Below, piece after piece: positions 1 to 7,564 of a stretch of DNA of 20,143 bases. Made by a program: the position numbers and the translations under genes. The DNA is from CAYOOT01 sp964405665 (GTDB lineage: Bacteria > Bdellovibrionota_C > UBA2361 > SZUA-149 > CAZDWZ01): the NCBI GenBank assembly GCA_964405665.1, contig CAYOOT010000048.1, positions 1 through 20,143 on the forward strand, given 5' to 3'. Each line of letters begins with the position of its first letter. Position 1 is the stretch's first letter. The notes below the pieces were generated by a model. It ran no database searches. It had not been told where the DNA came from and saw only the letters and a program-made list of their open reading frames with translations.

Positions 1-34
1 TTTCTGATTTCTGATTTCTGATTTCTGATTTCTG
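1..34. repeat. 7-bp tandem repeat (TTTCTGA)
   Basis: Four complete copies of TTTCTGA plus a partial fifth (TTTCTG) run head to tail from the window edge, so the array may extend further left. It lies just downstream of the sufU stop codon in non-coding DNA. The remaining bases to position 78 show no gene or clear hairpin. Such arrays are prone to slippage, and copy number may vary between strains. No function is evident. Confidence 0.9.
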
Positions 35-78
35 CGGATAGCACATCTTGTAAATCTCTGCAACCGCAACAATAATTA

Positions 79-534
79 TTATTCCGTAGATACCGGCTCC
101 TCCTTCTTTATCATCGCCGAATGCAGTGTATGCCAAGCAAGAGAAGCGCATTTTACTCTGATCGGAAAACGTCGGACTTGCGCTAATATTTTAAGATTAT
201 CCATTCCCAGATCCATTAATTCTTTCTCGGGGATTCCTTTGGTAAACATTTGATGAGCAATGTTAAATATTTTTTCCACTTCTTCAAGAGTTTTTCCCTG
301 AATACATTCCATCATTAAAGAAGCAGAAGCGCGAGAAATTGCACAACCTACGCCCTCAAAAGAAGCTTCCGCAATTTTATTATTTTCAATTCGCAGATAT
401 ACTTCTACTCGATCGCCGCACAAAGGATTATGGCCACAAGCCGAAGAACTGGGATTTGCTAATTTACCAAAGTTTTTTGGATGCTTATTGTGATCGAGAA
501 TTAGCTCTTGATATAATTCGTTTAGTTTGTCCAT
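79..534 (-). CDS. sufU: SufU-type Fe-S cluster assembly scaffold / sulfurtransferase
   Basis: A 151-residue protein of the IscU/SufU family. In the family, it accepts persulfide sulfur from the cysteine desulfurase SufS for cytosolic iron-sulfur cluster assembly. Visible hallmarks are LCGDR (Cys39, Asp41), the GVGCAISRAS segment (Cys64) and RVKCASLAW (Cys129). These are the three conserved cysteines and the aspartate that bind zinc or a cluster. The stretch of about 20 extra residues before the last cysteine (near 100-122) is typical of SufU and absent from classical IscU. The ATG overlaps the sufS stop codon by one base (TAATG), which implies translational coupling. The sufBCD genes are not in this window, so they must lie elsewhere. 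I am sure of the family and fairly sure of SufU over IscU. Confidence 0.95.
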   Translation of the reverse strand: MDKLNELYQELILDHNKHPKNFGKLANPSSSACGHNPLCGDRVEVYLRIENNKIAEASFEGVGCAISRASASLMMECIQGKTLEEVEKIFNIAHQMFTKGIPEKELMDLGMDNLKILAQVRRFPIRVKCASLAWHTLHSAMIKKEEPVSTE

Positions 535-1742
535 TAGCTAAATAATTTCCTTACGTCGTGCAAGCCTTCTGCTAATTTAGAAAGATCCTCCAGAGTATTA
601 TACATTCCAAATGAAATCCGTGCAGTAGCTGGAACTCCTAAACGCTCCATTAATGGTTGGGCACAATGATGACCGGTGCGAATTGCAATGTCTTTTTGAT
701 CCAGCACTGTTCCGATATCGTGAGGATGAGCGCAATCAAGAGCAAAGGAGATAACTCCCGTTCTTTGGCGGGGGTTCCCCAAGATGGTCAATCCGGGAAT
801 TTGCTCTAAAATTTCTTTTGCCTTTTTCAGCAAAAGCTCTTCATGTTTGCTGATTAAATCAAGATCCATTTCTTTGATAAACTCTATTGCTTCGCCTAAA
901 GCGATTGCTCCAGCGATATGAGGAGTTCCAGCTTCAAATTTGAAAGGTGCTTCTTGATAAATAGTTTTTTCAAAAGTCACAGAAAGAATCATATCTCCAC
1001 CACCTTGATAAGGAGGCATTTTTTTTAAGTGTTCCGCTTTACCGTAAAGTGCGCCAATTCCTGTGGGCCCATAGATTTTATGCCCGGAAATTAAATAAAA
1101 ATCACAATCCAATTTTTTAACATCAATTTTAAGATGTGGTGCTGCTTGAGCACCGTCAATAATCACCGGGATTTCTTGAGCACGTGCTTGGCTAATAATC
1201 TCTTCAATGGGATTGATTGTTCCTAGGGCATTAGAAACATGAGTAATGCTAATTAATTTAGTTTTTTTACTAAGAAGCTTTGTGAATTCTTCAATTAATA
1301 ATTCTCCTTGGTCATCAATGGGAATTACTTTGAGAATTGCTCCTGTTTGCTGACAAAGAATTTGCCAGGGAACAATATTAGAATGATGTTCCAGTTCGCT
1401 AATAATTATTTCATCACCGGAGGCTAGTCTGGAACGGCCAAAAGTTTGGGCGATTAAATTTATACCTTCTGTTGTTCCACGTAAAAAAACAATTTCATTA
1501 GAATTTTCAGTTCCTAGGAAATCAGCAACCCTTTCTCTGGCCAGTTCGTAAGCATCTGTAGCTTTTTGGCTGAGACTATATACTCCCCGATGAATATTGG
1601 CATTTAAATTGGAGTAATAATGACTTATGGCATCAATGACTCTTTTTGGCTTTTGAGTTGTGGCGGCACTATCCAAATATACCAATGATGGAATTTGTGA
1701 AAATATCGGGAACTGCGAACGGATTGTTGTTGAGTTAAACAT
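534..1742 (-). CDS. sufS: Cysteine desulfurase, SufS type
   Basis: A 402-residue PLP enzyme that removes sulfur from L-cysteine, giving alanine and an enzyme-bound persulfide for Fe-S assembly. Seen in the sequence: the N-terminal YLDSAATTQKP motif, the EHHSN motif (about 118-122), IDGAQA (about 195-200), the PLP-binding lysine in SGHKIYGPTG (Lys222) and the catalytic cysteine in RTGHHCAQP (Cys360). The short loop around that cysteine fits group II (SufS) desulfurases, which need a partner such as the adjacent SufU. Length is normal for SufS (about 400-410). The ATG at 1742 follows a Shine-Dalgarno-like AGGAAAG. It is the first gene of a two-gene operon with sufU and diverges from the glycosyltransferase across a large palindrome that may carry its promoter. 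Confidence 0.97.
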   Translation of the reverse strand: MFNSTTIRSQFPIFSQIPSLVYLDSAATTQKPKRVIDAISHYYSNLNANIHRGVYSLSQKATDAYELARERVADFLGTENSNEIVFLRGTTEGINLIAQTFGRSRLASGDEIIISELEHHSNIVPWQILCQQTGAILKVIPIDDQGELLIEEFTKLLSKKTKLISITHVSNALGTINPIEEIISQARAQEIPVIIDGAQAAPHLKIDVKKLDCDFYLISGHKIYGPTGIGALYGKAEHLKKMPPYQGGGDMILSVTFEKTIYQEAPFKFEAGTPHIAGAIALGEAIEFIKEMDLDLISKHEELLLKKAKEILEQIPGLTILGNPRQRTGVISFALDCAHPHDIGTVLDQKDIAIRTGHHCAQPLMERLGVPATARISFGMYNTLEDLSKLAEGLHDVRKLFS

Positions 1743-1769
1743 TATAGATCTTTCCTATATTGGCCTAAG

Positions 1770-1798
1770 ATGATATCAAATTTTGTAAGCGCTCACAA
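1770..1798 (-). promoter_or_regulatory. Candidate sigma70-like promoter of sufS-sufU
   Basis: Reading the minus strand, TTGTGA (1793-1798) and TATCAT (1770-1775) are separated by exactly 17 bases. They match the -35 consensus at 4 of 6 positions and the -10 consensus at 5 of 6. The predicted transcript would start about 20 bases upstream of the sufS ATG. The -35 box falls inside the outer arm of the palindrome, so a protein bound there would block it. This is sequence matching only. Confidence 0.4.
1784..1797. promoter_or_regulatory. cre/LacI-family operator-like site
   Basis: TGTAAGCGCTCACA fits the catabolite-responsive element consensus TGWAANCGNTNWCA at every position. Its symmetric AGCGCT core is typical of LacI/GalR-family operators. 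It overlaps the candidate -35 element of sufS. The mirror copy at 1898-1911 matches less well because of a substitution near its outer end. No LacI-family regulator is encoded in the window, and the motif may simply be the end of the larger palindrome, so regulatory function is a guess. Confidence 0.3.
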
Positions 1799-1911
1799 TT
1801 TTCCGCACTGATCGTTACTGAAGTTTGCAAAAATGCTCATGTATACATCATACGCTCCGCTTTTGGCAAACTTCAGTGGCATCGATTGCGGAACAATTCT
1901 GAGCGCTTACA
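1784..1911. repeat. 128-bp imperfect palindrome (possible BIME/MITE-like element or regulatory cruciform)
   Basis: The region folds back on itself from end to end. The perfect 12-base terminal arms are TGTAAGCGCTCA (1784-1795) and TGAGCGCTTACA (1900-1911). Inside them lie matched blocks AATT, TTCCGCA/TGCGGAA and ACTGAAGTTTGC/GCAAACTTCAGT, with AAAA/TTTT next. The centre contains the perfect 10-base palindrome ATGTATACAT (1840-1849). It fills most of the gap between the divergent sufS and glycosyltransferase genes, with no ORF inside. Its size and symmetry resemble a paired REP element or small non-autonomous transposon. A large divergent operator region is the alternative. Confidence 0.85.
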
Positions 1912-1936
1912 CAGCGAATATATGGATTTTTAGTGA

Positions 1937-3538
1937 ATGTCAGGTCTTCTTAAGTCTAAAATCATAATTGATTACATCATTGTTTTTTTTATTTCAGCTT
2001 TTTTCTGTTTATATAATATTTCGACTTATTCTTTTAATCCCGGAGATTCGGCCAGACATTCAATCGTAGTGCAGAATATGGTAAAATCAGGGGATTATCT
2101 GCACCCTAAATTATTTAATGATGAGCCCTATTATAATAAACCGCCATTTAAATTTTGGATAGTTGCGGCAGTTGTTCATTTTTTCGGGGAATCTCATTTT
2201 ACATATCGAATCGTCGATCGAATCATTGGAATAATATTTTTACTTACGGTTTTTGTTTTTACGTACAAACTTTTTCACTCCAGAGAGGTTGCTTATTTTT
2301 CTTTTCTAACTTTGCTCGGCACACATATTTTGTTTTATGGACATGGAATTCGCGATACTGTGCAGGATCCGATGATGCTTTTGTTAATTACCTGGGCATT
2401 GATCTGTTCCTGGTATTTTTACAAAATTGTTTTTTCCAAAGAAATGCTAGCGGAAAAAGAGTATAGAAAACTAAATATTTTAGGTATTTGCGGAGGAGTT
2501 TTTGTCGGCTTGGCGACTGTTACCAAGAATATTGTAGGATTTTATCCCTTTGTTATTTTGTTTTTCTTTTTATTGATCAATAAAAAACTCATGCCTATGC
2601 TGCGCAAGGTGCCCCGGCAATTAATACTGACCGTAGGAATCAGTTGTCTCCTTCTTCCTCTATATATGCTCAGCCAATGGGAATATATTCATAAATTGAT
2701 AGCCGATCTTTTTATGACAGAAATTTATTATCGAAGTACACAGGGATTTCATTATGTAAACCATAATTGGTTTTATTGGAAGTTGTTTTTTGCAAGAAGA
2801 GTAGTGATTCATCCCTATATTCTTTTAGGATCTCTGGCCTATGCCGCTTATCGGATTTTTAAAAGCAAAGATGATCGAGTAATTTTTATTTTAACTTGGG
2901 CGGTGGTGCCGGTATTTTTACAAAATTTAGCTAATTCAAAATTACGTTGGTATATTCTTCCTTCCGTTCCGGCTATCGCGATGCTTGCCGGTTTATTTTT
3001 GGGAAATCTTTTAAATTCACTTAAGCAAAATTGTAAAACTTATTTTCAGCGAAAGAATTTTTCTTTACTTCCTTTAATTTTTATTCAAATATTAATTTTA
3101 TGCCTGGCTTTGGATAAATTAAGCGATTATATCGCTCAAGTTTGCGACGATTTTCTCCCTAATAAAAGAAAGCATGCGATTGAAAAAACAAGTAACGAGA
3201 TTGTGGAGTATGGCTTATCGCATCGGCAAAAGATTAACTTTGTCTATTATCACCAACCGGCCATGGTTTCCAATGAAGTTTTTTATTTTAGTATGCAGCC
3301 GATTGTCGCAAAATACGCTTTTTCTCTAGATGACTTAAAAAAAATAATGGAAGAAAAAAAAGTTGATTTTGTTATCAGTGATACAGAACATTATCCAGAA
3401 GTGATTAAGTTGGGAAATCCTAAGGGGTTTATCAAGTTTCCAAAAGACAAAAACCGTCAGAAGGCAATTGTTGTGATTGTTTATAACGATCAAATTAAAT
3501 TGGAACGTTTAAGGCCCTTAGCGGAATATGATCAATAA
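1937..3538 (+). CDS. ArnT/PMT-family membrane glycosyltransferase (GT-C fold)
   Basis: A 533-residue integral membrane protein related to ArnT (lipid A aminoarabinose transferase) and protein O-mannosyltransferases. Such enzymes move a sugar from a polyprenyl-phosphate donor onto a lipid or protein on the outer face of the inner membrane. After the first helix (about 9-28) comes a periplasmic loop with NPGDSARH (near 34-41), equivalent to the catalytic D/E-x-A-R motif. The YYNKPPFKFW segment (about 66-75) matches the family's Y-x-x-K-P-P motif. About ten hydrophobic helices follow, and the last 130 or so residues form a soluble C-terminal domain. Acceptor and donor are unknown. It stands alone on this strand, converging with pilC after an 18-base gap that holds no clear terminator. 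The start has only a weak ribosome-binding site. Confidence 0.85.
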   Translation: MSGLLKSKIIIDYIIVFFISAFFCLYNISTYSFNPGDSARHSIVVQNMVKSGDYLHPKLFNDEPYYNKPPFKFWIVAAVVHFFGESHFTYRIVDRIIGIIFLLTVFVFTYKLFHSREVAYFSFLTLLGTHILFYGHGIRDTVQDPMMLLLITWALICSWYFYKIVFSKEMLAEKEYRKLNILGICGGVFVGLATVTKNIVGFYPFVILFFFLLINKKLMPMLRKVPRQLILTVGISCLLLPLYMLSQWEYIHKLIADLFMTEIYYRSTQGFHYVNHNWFYWKLFFARRVVIHPYILLGSLAYAAYRIFKSKDDRVIFILTWAVVPVFLQNLANSKLRWYILPSVPAIAMLAGLFLGNLLNSLKQNCKTYFQRKNFSLLPLIFIQILILCLALDKLSDYIAQVCDDFLPNKRKHAIEKTSNEIVEYGLSHRQKINFVYYHQPAMVSNEVFYFSMQPIVAKYAFSLDDLKKIMEEKKVDFVISDTEHYPEVIKLGNPKGFIKFPKDKNRQKAIVVIVYNDQIKLERLRPLAEYDQ

Positions 3539-3556
3539 AGAAAGAAAGCTGTCAAA

Positions 3557-4777
3557 CTAGATTACACTTCCTAATTTAAATATCGGTAAATACATTGCCA
3601 CGACCAGACCGCCGATTAAAAGTCCCAAAACTAAAATCATAATTGGTTCAATTAATTGTTTCATTGCATTCACGGCGTTTTCCACTTCATCTTCATAGAA
3701 ATCTGCAACCTTGCTAAGCATCGCATCCAAAGCCCCAGTAGATTCACCTACGGCAATCATTTGTACCACCATTGAAGGGAAAATTTTAGAGTTTTCCAAA
3801 GGTTCGGCAATTGTTTTTCCGGAGCTGATGCTTTGTCGGACTTGAAGAATTTCTTTTTCTAGCACCGTATTCCCTGCAGTTCTGGCGCAAATTTGTAAAC
3901 CTTCCAAAATAGGAACCCCCGAAGAAATCATTGTGCCTAGAGTTCTGGTAAAGCGGGAGATCGCAACTTTTTTTATAATTTCTCCGAATACAGGAAGCTT
4001 TAAAAAAATCGGATGAAGAATTTCCTTTCCTCTTTTTGTTTTTAAAGTTTTTTTAAAAAGCCAAATTGAACCCCAGAAAAGTGAAAAAATTAAAGGATAA
4101 AAACGGATTGTAAAATCAGATATGGCCATTACAATTCTAGTTGGTGCTGGAAGTTCGGCACCAAAATCTTTAAACATATCGGCAAAAGTGGGGATAACGA
4201 AAATTAAAAGGATTGCTGTAACTATGCCAGCTGCGGAAAGAACAACTGTTGGATAGATCATCGCAGTTTTTACTTGCCGACGAAGACTATCCATTTTTTC
4301 TAAATATTTTGCCAGACGTTCTAAAATAACATCCAAAATACCACCTGTTTCTCCGGCAGCTACCATGTTCACATATAAATCATCAAAAGATTTTGGAGCA
4401 AGGGCTAGGCCCTCGGCTAAAGTTCCACCAGCTGCCACATGATCTCTGATTTTAGAAAGGTTATTTCGCATCGCTTTATTGGAGTGTCCTTTGGCCAGTA
4501 AATCAAGACCACTTAAGATCGGGAGACCGGCGTTAATCATTGTTGCAAATTGTCTGGTAAAAATTACAATGTCACGGGTGCTGACTTTTCCCTCTCCCAA
4601 TCCGGGAATTTTTAATTCTTTATTCAGACCTTTGTTGATTGCTTTTATTTTTCTTGTGTCAGCAGAAATTTTTTGCGCTTTCAAAGCGTTGTAAACTTGT
4701 TGGACGCCTTGGGCCTCCATTCGGCCCTTAACTTTTTTACCTTGATAATTTTGACCTTCCCAGCTGTAGAGCGCCAT
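3557..4777 (-). CDS. pilC: Type IV pilus / type II secretion inner-membrane platform protein PilC (GspF family)
   Basis: A 406-residue polytopic protein of the PilC/GspF family. Family members form the inner-membrane platform on which the PilB motor turns to insert pilin subunits. Two copies of the T2SSF domain are visible, each opening with a near-identical motif: FTRQFATMINAGLPILSGL near residue 73 and FTRTLGTMISSGVPILEGL near 277. Each ends in strongly hydrophobic helices (about 168-195, 225-245 and 375-400). The length is normal for PilC. Its ATG lies one base after the pilB stop codon, and AAGGAT at the end of pilB can serve as ribosome-binding site, so the two are surely co-translated. 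No pilT, pilM-Q or pilin gene is in the window. A pilus and a type II secretion-like system cannot be told apart from this pair alone. Confidence 0.95.
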   Translation of the reverse strand: MALYSWEGQNYQGKKVKGRMEAQGVQQVYNALKAQKISADTRKIKAINKGLNKELKIPGLGEGKVSTRDIVIFTRQFATMINAGLPILSGLDLLAKGHSNKAMRNNLSKIRDHVAAGGTLAEGLALAPKSFDDLYVNMVAAGETGGILDVILERLAKYLEKMDSLRRQVKTAMIYPTVVLSAAGIVTAILLIFVIPTFADMFKDFGAELPAPTRIVMAISDFTIRFYPLIFSLFWGSIWLFKKTLKTKRGKEILHPIFLKLPVFGEIIKKVAISRFTRTLGTMISSGVPILEGLQICARTAGNTVLEKEILQVRQSISSGKTIAEPLENSKIFPSMVVQMIAVGESTGALDAMLSKVADFYEDEVENAVNAMKQLIEPIMILVLGLLIGGLVVAMYLPIFKLGSVI

Positions 4778-4778
4778 T

Positions 4779-6476
4779 TTAATCCTTAACTGTTACTCTC
4801 AGGATTTCTTCAATAGTGGTAATTCCAGCTTTAACAAAATTTAGTCCAGAGGATCGCAACGAGGACATCCCCTGTCTAATTGCTTCTCGTTTAATTTCTG
4901 CAGCTGAGGCACCATTTAAAACAAAAACTTTTAGCTCATCAGTCATCGGCATCGCCTCATAAAGAGCAATTCTCCCTTTGTATCCGGTATTACTGCATTT
5001 GGAACAACCGGTGCCGTGATAAACCTTTAAATGTTTAGCTTCAGCCGCTGGAATGCCAAGATCAACTAAAATATCAGGACTGACCTTAAGCTCAGTTTTG
5101 CAATTTTCGCAGATCCTTCGGGCTAAACGTTGAGCAACCACTATATTTATCGACGAAGATACTAGAAATGGTTCCACTCCCATATTCAATAAACGATTAA
5201 TTGTCGATGGTGCATCATTTGTATGCAGAGTCGATAAGACTAAATGCCCGGTTAGAGATGCTTTAATAGCAATTTCCGCTGTTTCAAAATCTCTAATTTC
5301 GCCGACCATAATAATATCAGGATCTTGTCTTAAAAAGGATCGCAAAGTTGCGGCAAAGTTTAAACCGATATCCTCATTCATTTGCACTTGATTGATCCCC
5401 AACAAATTAAATTCTACCGGATCTTCGGCAGTTGAAATGTTAACTACCGGTTGATTTAGTTCGGTTAGTGCAGAATAAAGTGTCGTGGTTTTCCCGGAGC
5501 CGGTTGGCCCGGTAACAAGCACCAGTCCATAAGGTTTTTCAATTGCTTCTTTAAAATGTTTCATTTGGATTTCGTCAAAACCAAGTTTTGTCAGATCGGT
5601 TTGCAAATTTTGTTTGTCCAATAATCTTAAAACTACCTTTTCACCAAAAAGTCCTGGAAGCACACTGACACGGAAATCCATTTCTCTTTTATTGCCCAGT
5701 TTTAATTTAATTCTTCCATCCTGCGGCAATCGTCTTTCTGCGATATCAAGATCGGCCATGATTTTTAAACGAGAAGTAAGGGCATTTTTTAATTTTAAAG
5801 GAGGCCGCATTATTTCGTAGAGGATACCGTCAATTCGAAAGCGTACACGAAACACTTTTTCATAAGGTTCGATATGAATATCTGACGCTCCTTTTTTAAT
5901 AGCGTCCGTTAGAATGGCATTTACCAATTTAACTACCGGAGCATCTTCTGTTGCCCGTTGCAATGATTCCAATTCAATTTCATCAACAGTATTTAGAATT
6001 TCAACATCTTCTTCGGTTCCCATGTCTCCGATAATACTATCGTAGGACACACTTCCTTCGTAATTTTTTTCGATTTGTTGTCTAATTGCCGATTCTTTGG
6101 CGATAACAATTTTAATTTCTCTATTGGTAATAAACTTTAAATCGTTGATTGCAGAAATATTGGAAGGATCGGCCATGGCTACGCTCAGACTATTTGAGGA
6201 AGCTTCGTAGGGAATTAGAAAATGCTTTGCAGCAAGATAGTTGGGAATCAGTGCTAGTGCGTCTTGCTGAATCGTCATATCTTCCAGTTGGATTATTGGT
6301 GTTCCATAGTGCTTGCTGATTGTCTTTAAGATTAAATCTTCTTCCAGAATTCCCAGTTTCATTAAAGCAGTATTCATTAAAGCGGTATTTTGTTTGCAAT
6401 ACTCCTGAGCCTGAGAAAGTTGGGCTTCAGTAATTAATCCCTGCTTTAAAAGAACATCTCCGATTCTTGAGCTCAT
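4779..6476 (-). CDS. pilB: Type IV pilus assembly ATPase PilB (GspE/PulE family)
   Basis: About 565 residues. A hexameric cytoplasmic ATPase that powers pilus extension or pseudopilus assembly. Domains in order: an N-terminal MshEN/T2SSE_N region (about 1-150), a linker, then the secretion ATPase core. Walker A is GPTGSGKTT (about 323-331), the Asp-box region contains AEDPVEF, Walker B is IIMVGEIRD and the His box is TGHLVLSTLHTNDA. Four cysteines as two CxxC pairs (about 456/459 and 491/494) form the usual zinc-binding subdomain of PilB/GspE. I chose the ATG at 6476 because MSSRIGDVLLKQGL matches the normal family N-terminus. An in-frame TTG at 6494 would add six atypical residues (MFISYY). 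Neither start has a strong Shine-Dalgarno. It is followed directly by pilC. Confidence 0.95.
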   Translation of the reverse strand: MSSRIGDVLLKQGLITEAQLSQAQEYCKQNTALMNTALMKLGILEEDLILKTISKHYGTPIIQLEDMTIQQDALALIPNYLAAKHFLIPYEASSNSLSVAMADPSNISAINDLKFITNREIKIVIAKESAIRQQIEKNYEGSVSYDSIIGDMGTEEDVEILNTVDEIELESLQRATEDAPVVKLVNAILTDAIKKGASDIHIEPYEKVFRVRFRIDGILYEIMRPPLKLKNALTSRLKIMADLDIAERRLPQDGRIKLKLGNKREMDFRVSVLPGLFGEKVVLRLLDKQNLQTDLTKLGFDEIQMKHFKEAIEKPYGLVLVTGPTGSGKTTTLYSALTELNQPVVNISTAEDPVEFNLLGINQVQMNEDIGLNFAATLRSFLRQDPDIIMVGEIRDFETAEIAIKASLTGHLVLSTLHTNDAPSTINRLLNMGVEPFLVSSSINIVVAQRLARRICENCKTELKVSPDILVDLGIPAAEAKHLKVYHGTGCSKCSNTGYKGRIALYEAMPMTDELKVFVLNGASAAEIKREAIRQGMSSLRSSGLNFVKAGITTIEEILRVTVKD

Positions 6477-6560
6477 ATAATAACTTATAAACAATAAATT
6501 GCCTTAGACCATTGTCCGCAAGATATTAATAGAATCGACCTAATTACTGGAATTATTTAG

Positions 6561-6578
6561 AGTTTATGCCAATAAACT
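6561..6578 (-). terminator. Hairpin directly after the FkbM gene
   Basis: AGTTTAT and ATAAACT form a perfect 7-bp stem around a four-base loop, beginning immediately after the methyltransferase stop codon and before pilB. The stem is AU-rich, and what follows on the minus strand is only CTAAATAA rather than a U-run. It would be at best a weak terminator or a transcript 3' end stabiliser. The rest of the gap to 6477 must hold any separate pilB promoter, but I cannot assign one convincingly. Confidence 0.35.
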
Positions 6579-7352
6579 TTAACTTTTGCTTGATGCAAAC
6601 AGATAAGGGCAGGCACCGAGATTTTCTACAATGATTTCAAGACCTTGATTTTTAAGAAAGTTTGCTAGAGCCTCACGGTTCAATTGCTGCTGATCTAAGT
6701 TGTGAGTTTCCATAGCCAGATGTTTAATTTTGGGAAAAAAATGTTTTGGTAAGTTATAGAAAATTTCATATTCCGAACCTTCGCAATCAACTTTAAGAAA
6801 GTCACAACTTGCTATCTTCTCTTTGTTAAAAATATCTTCCAGAGAAATAGTTTCAATTTGGATAGCTTCTTTAGCTGTAGATTTTTTTACTAAAGTATTT
6901 TCTCCGCAATCACCTACAATATTAAGTTCTGCCGTTCCTGTTTTTTGAGCAACAGCCTTTTTGAAGGTAAAAACATCGGAAAAATTATTTAATTTTATTT
7001 GTTCTTTTAATTGTTCGTAACTTTTTGAAAATGGTTCAAAAGAATAAATTTTTGCAGCAGGGAAATATGTTTTTGCAAAAATTGTAAAATATCCGACATT
7101 GGCGCCGATATCGATAATTATCTGGGGATTTCTGTTCTTGAAATATTTCAAGTAATCTCGATAAAAGAATACTTCATTAATGATACCTAAATTGGAAGCA
7201 TTTTGTCCGGCAAGCAAAATTGTACCATTCCAAAAATGTAATTGATGATTTTTTCCATCAGGGAAGAAATATATTTTAAAATAGGTCCAGAAATTTTTTA
7301 TTTTAAATAGAACTTGGAAAAACACAGAGAATTTATTGAAGATTAAAGACAT
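6579..7352 (-). CDS. FkbM-family SAM-dependent methyltransferase
   Basis: About 257 residues. The Rossmann-fold SAM site is clear in IDIGANVGYF (about 80-89) followed by the acidic FEP at the end of the next strand (about 105-107). The diagnostic FkbM motif FLKVDCEGSEYEIF lies near 185-198. Family members O-methylate sugars or natural products, and many sit in polysaccharide or glycan clusters. The N-terminal 45 residues are hydrophobic and aromatic, which suggests membrane association rather than a cleavable signal. I prefer the ATG at 7352. A TTG at 7361 would add three residues, and neither has a visible ribosome-binding site. It precedes pilB on the same strand, and together with the nearby ArnT-like transferase it hints at a glycan-modifying role. 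The substrate is unknown. Confidence 0.88.
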   Translation of the reverse strand: MSLIFNKFSVFFQVLFKIKNFWTYFKIYFFPDGKNHQLHFWNGTILLAGQNASNLGIINEVFFYRDYLKYFKNRNPQIIIDIGANVGYFTIFAKTYFPAAKIYSFEPFSKSYEQLKEQIKLNNFSDVFTFKKAVAQKTGTAELNIVGDCGENTLVKKSTAKEAIQIETISLEDIFNKEKIASCDFLKVDCEGSEYEIFYNLPKHFFPKIKHLAMETHNLDQQQLNREALANFLKNQGLEIIVENLGACPYLFASSKS

Positions 7353-7384
7353 AAAATTCAAAATACATAATCAAAACTAAGGAG

Positions 7385-7403
7385 CATTGGAGCGCGGACT
7401 TTA
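7385..7403. repeat. Dispersed repeat fragment (19-bp copy shared with 14416-14434)
   Basis: CATTGGAGCGCGGACTTTA occurs here on the plus strand and, identically, as the reverse complement at 14416-14434. There it forms one arm of a hairpin. Here only one arm survives, with no matching opposite arm nearby, so this looks like a degraded or solo half-element. It lies between the hybrid kinase and methyltransferase genes, next to a second unrelated inverted repeat. Confidence 0.85.
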
Positions 7404-7457
7404 CGGTACCTATAAAAATTAGACAAAATAAAAGTCTGTAACTTGATAATAGTTAGA

Positions 7458-7533
7458 TTGTAGGGGCAGGGCTTGTCCCTGCCCGTAATACCAAATATGG
7501 TTAAACGGGCAGGGACAAGCCCTGCCCCTACAA
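7458..7533. repeat. Cruciform-capable inverted repeat (29-bp perfect arms)
   Basis: Two perfectly complementary 29-base arms (7458-7486 and 7505-7533) flank an 18-base spacer that itself contains ACCA/TGGT. Each arm is also internally palindromic: GGGCAGGG, a five-base loop, then CCCTGCCC. The DNA can therefore form one long hairpin or two small back-to-back ones. It is much richer in GC than its surroundings. The arm sequence (TAGGGGCAGGGCTTGTCCCT) resembles a dispersed repeat I know from many environmental bacterial genomes, often mis-annotated as small proteins containing GAGLVPAR. It is probably a non-autonomous mobile or REP-like element, and it could also attenuate transcription from the kinase into the methyltransferase gene. 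Confidence 0.92.
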
Positions 7534-7564
7534 TAAATTTTTGTAATTTAAACATCATAAACAA

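Noticed and set aside
3539..3556. Terminator between the glycosyltransferase and pilC
   Set aside because: The convergent gap is only 18 bases and I can find no hairpin in it.
7458..7533. CRISPR array or tRNA
   Set aside because: There are only two arms, inverted rather than direct, with no spacer series; the fold is not a cloverleaf and has no CCA or anticodon arm.
7358..7564. A 68-codon open frame on the minus strand containing GAGLVPAR
   Set aside because: It is a translation of the inverted repeat at 7458-7533 and its flanks. The same spurious peptide arises wherever this repeat family occurs, and there is no ribosome-binding site.
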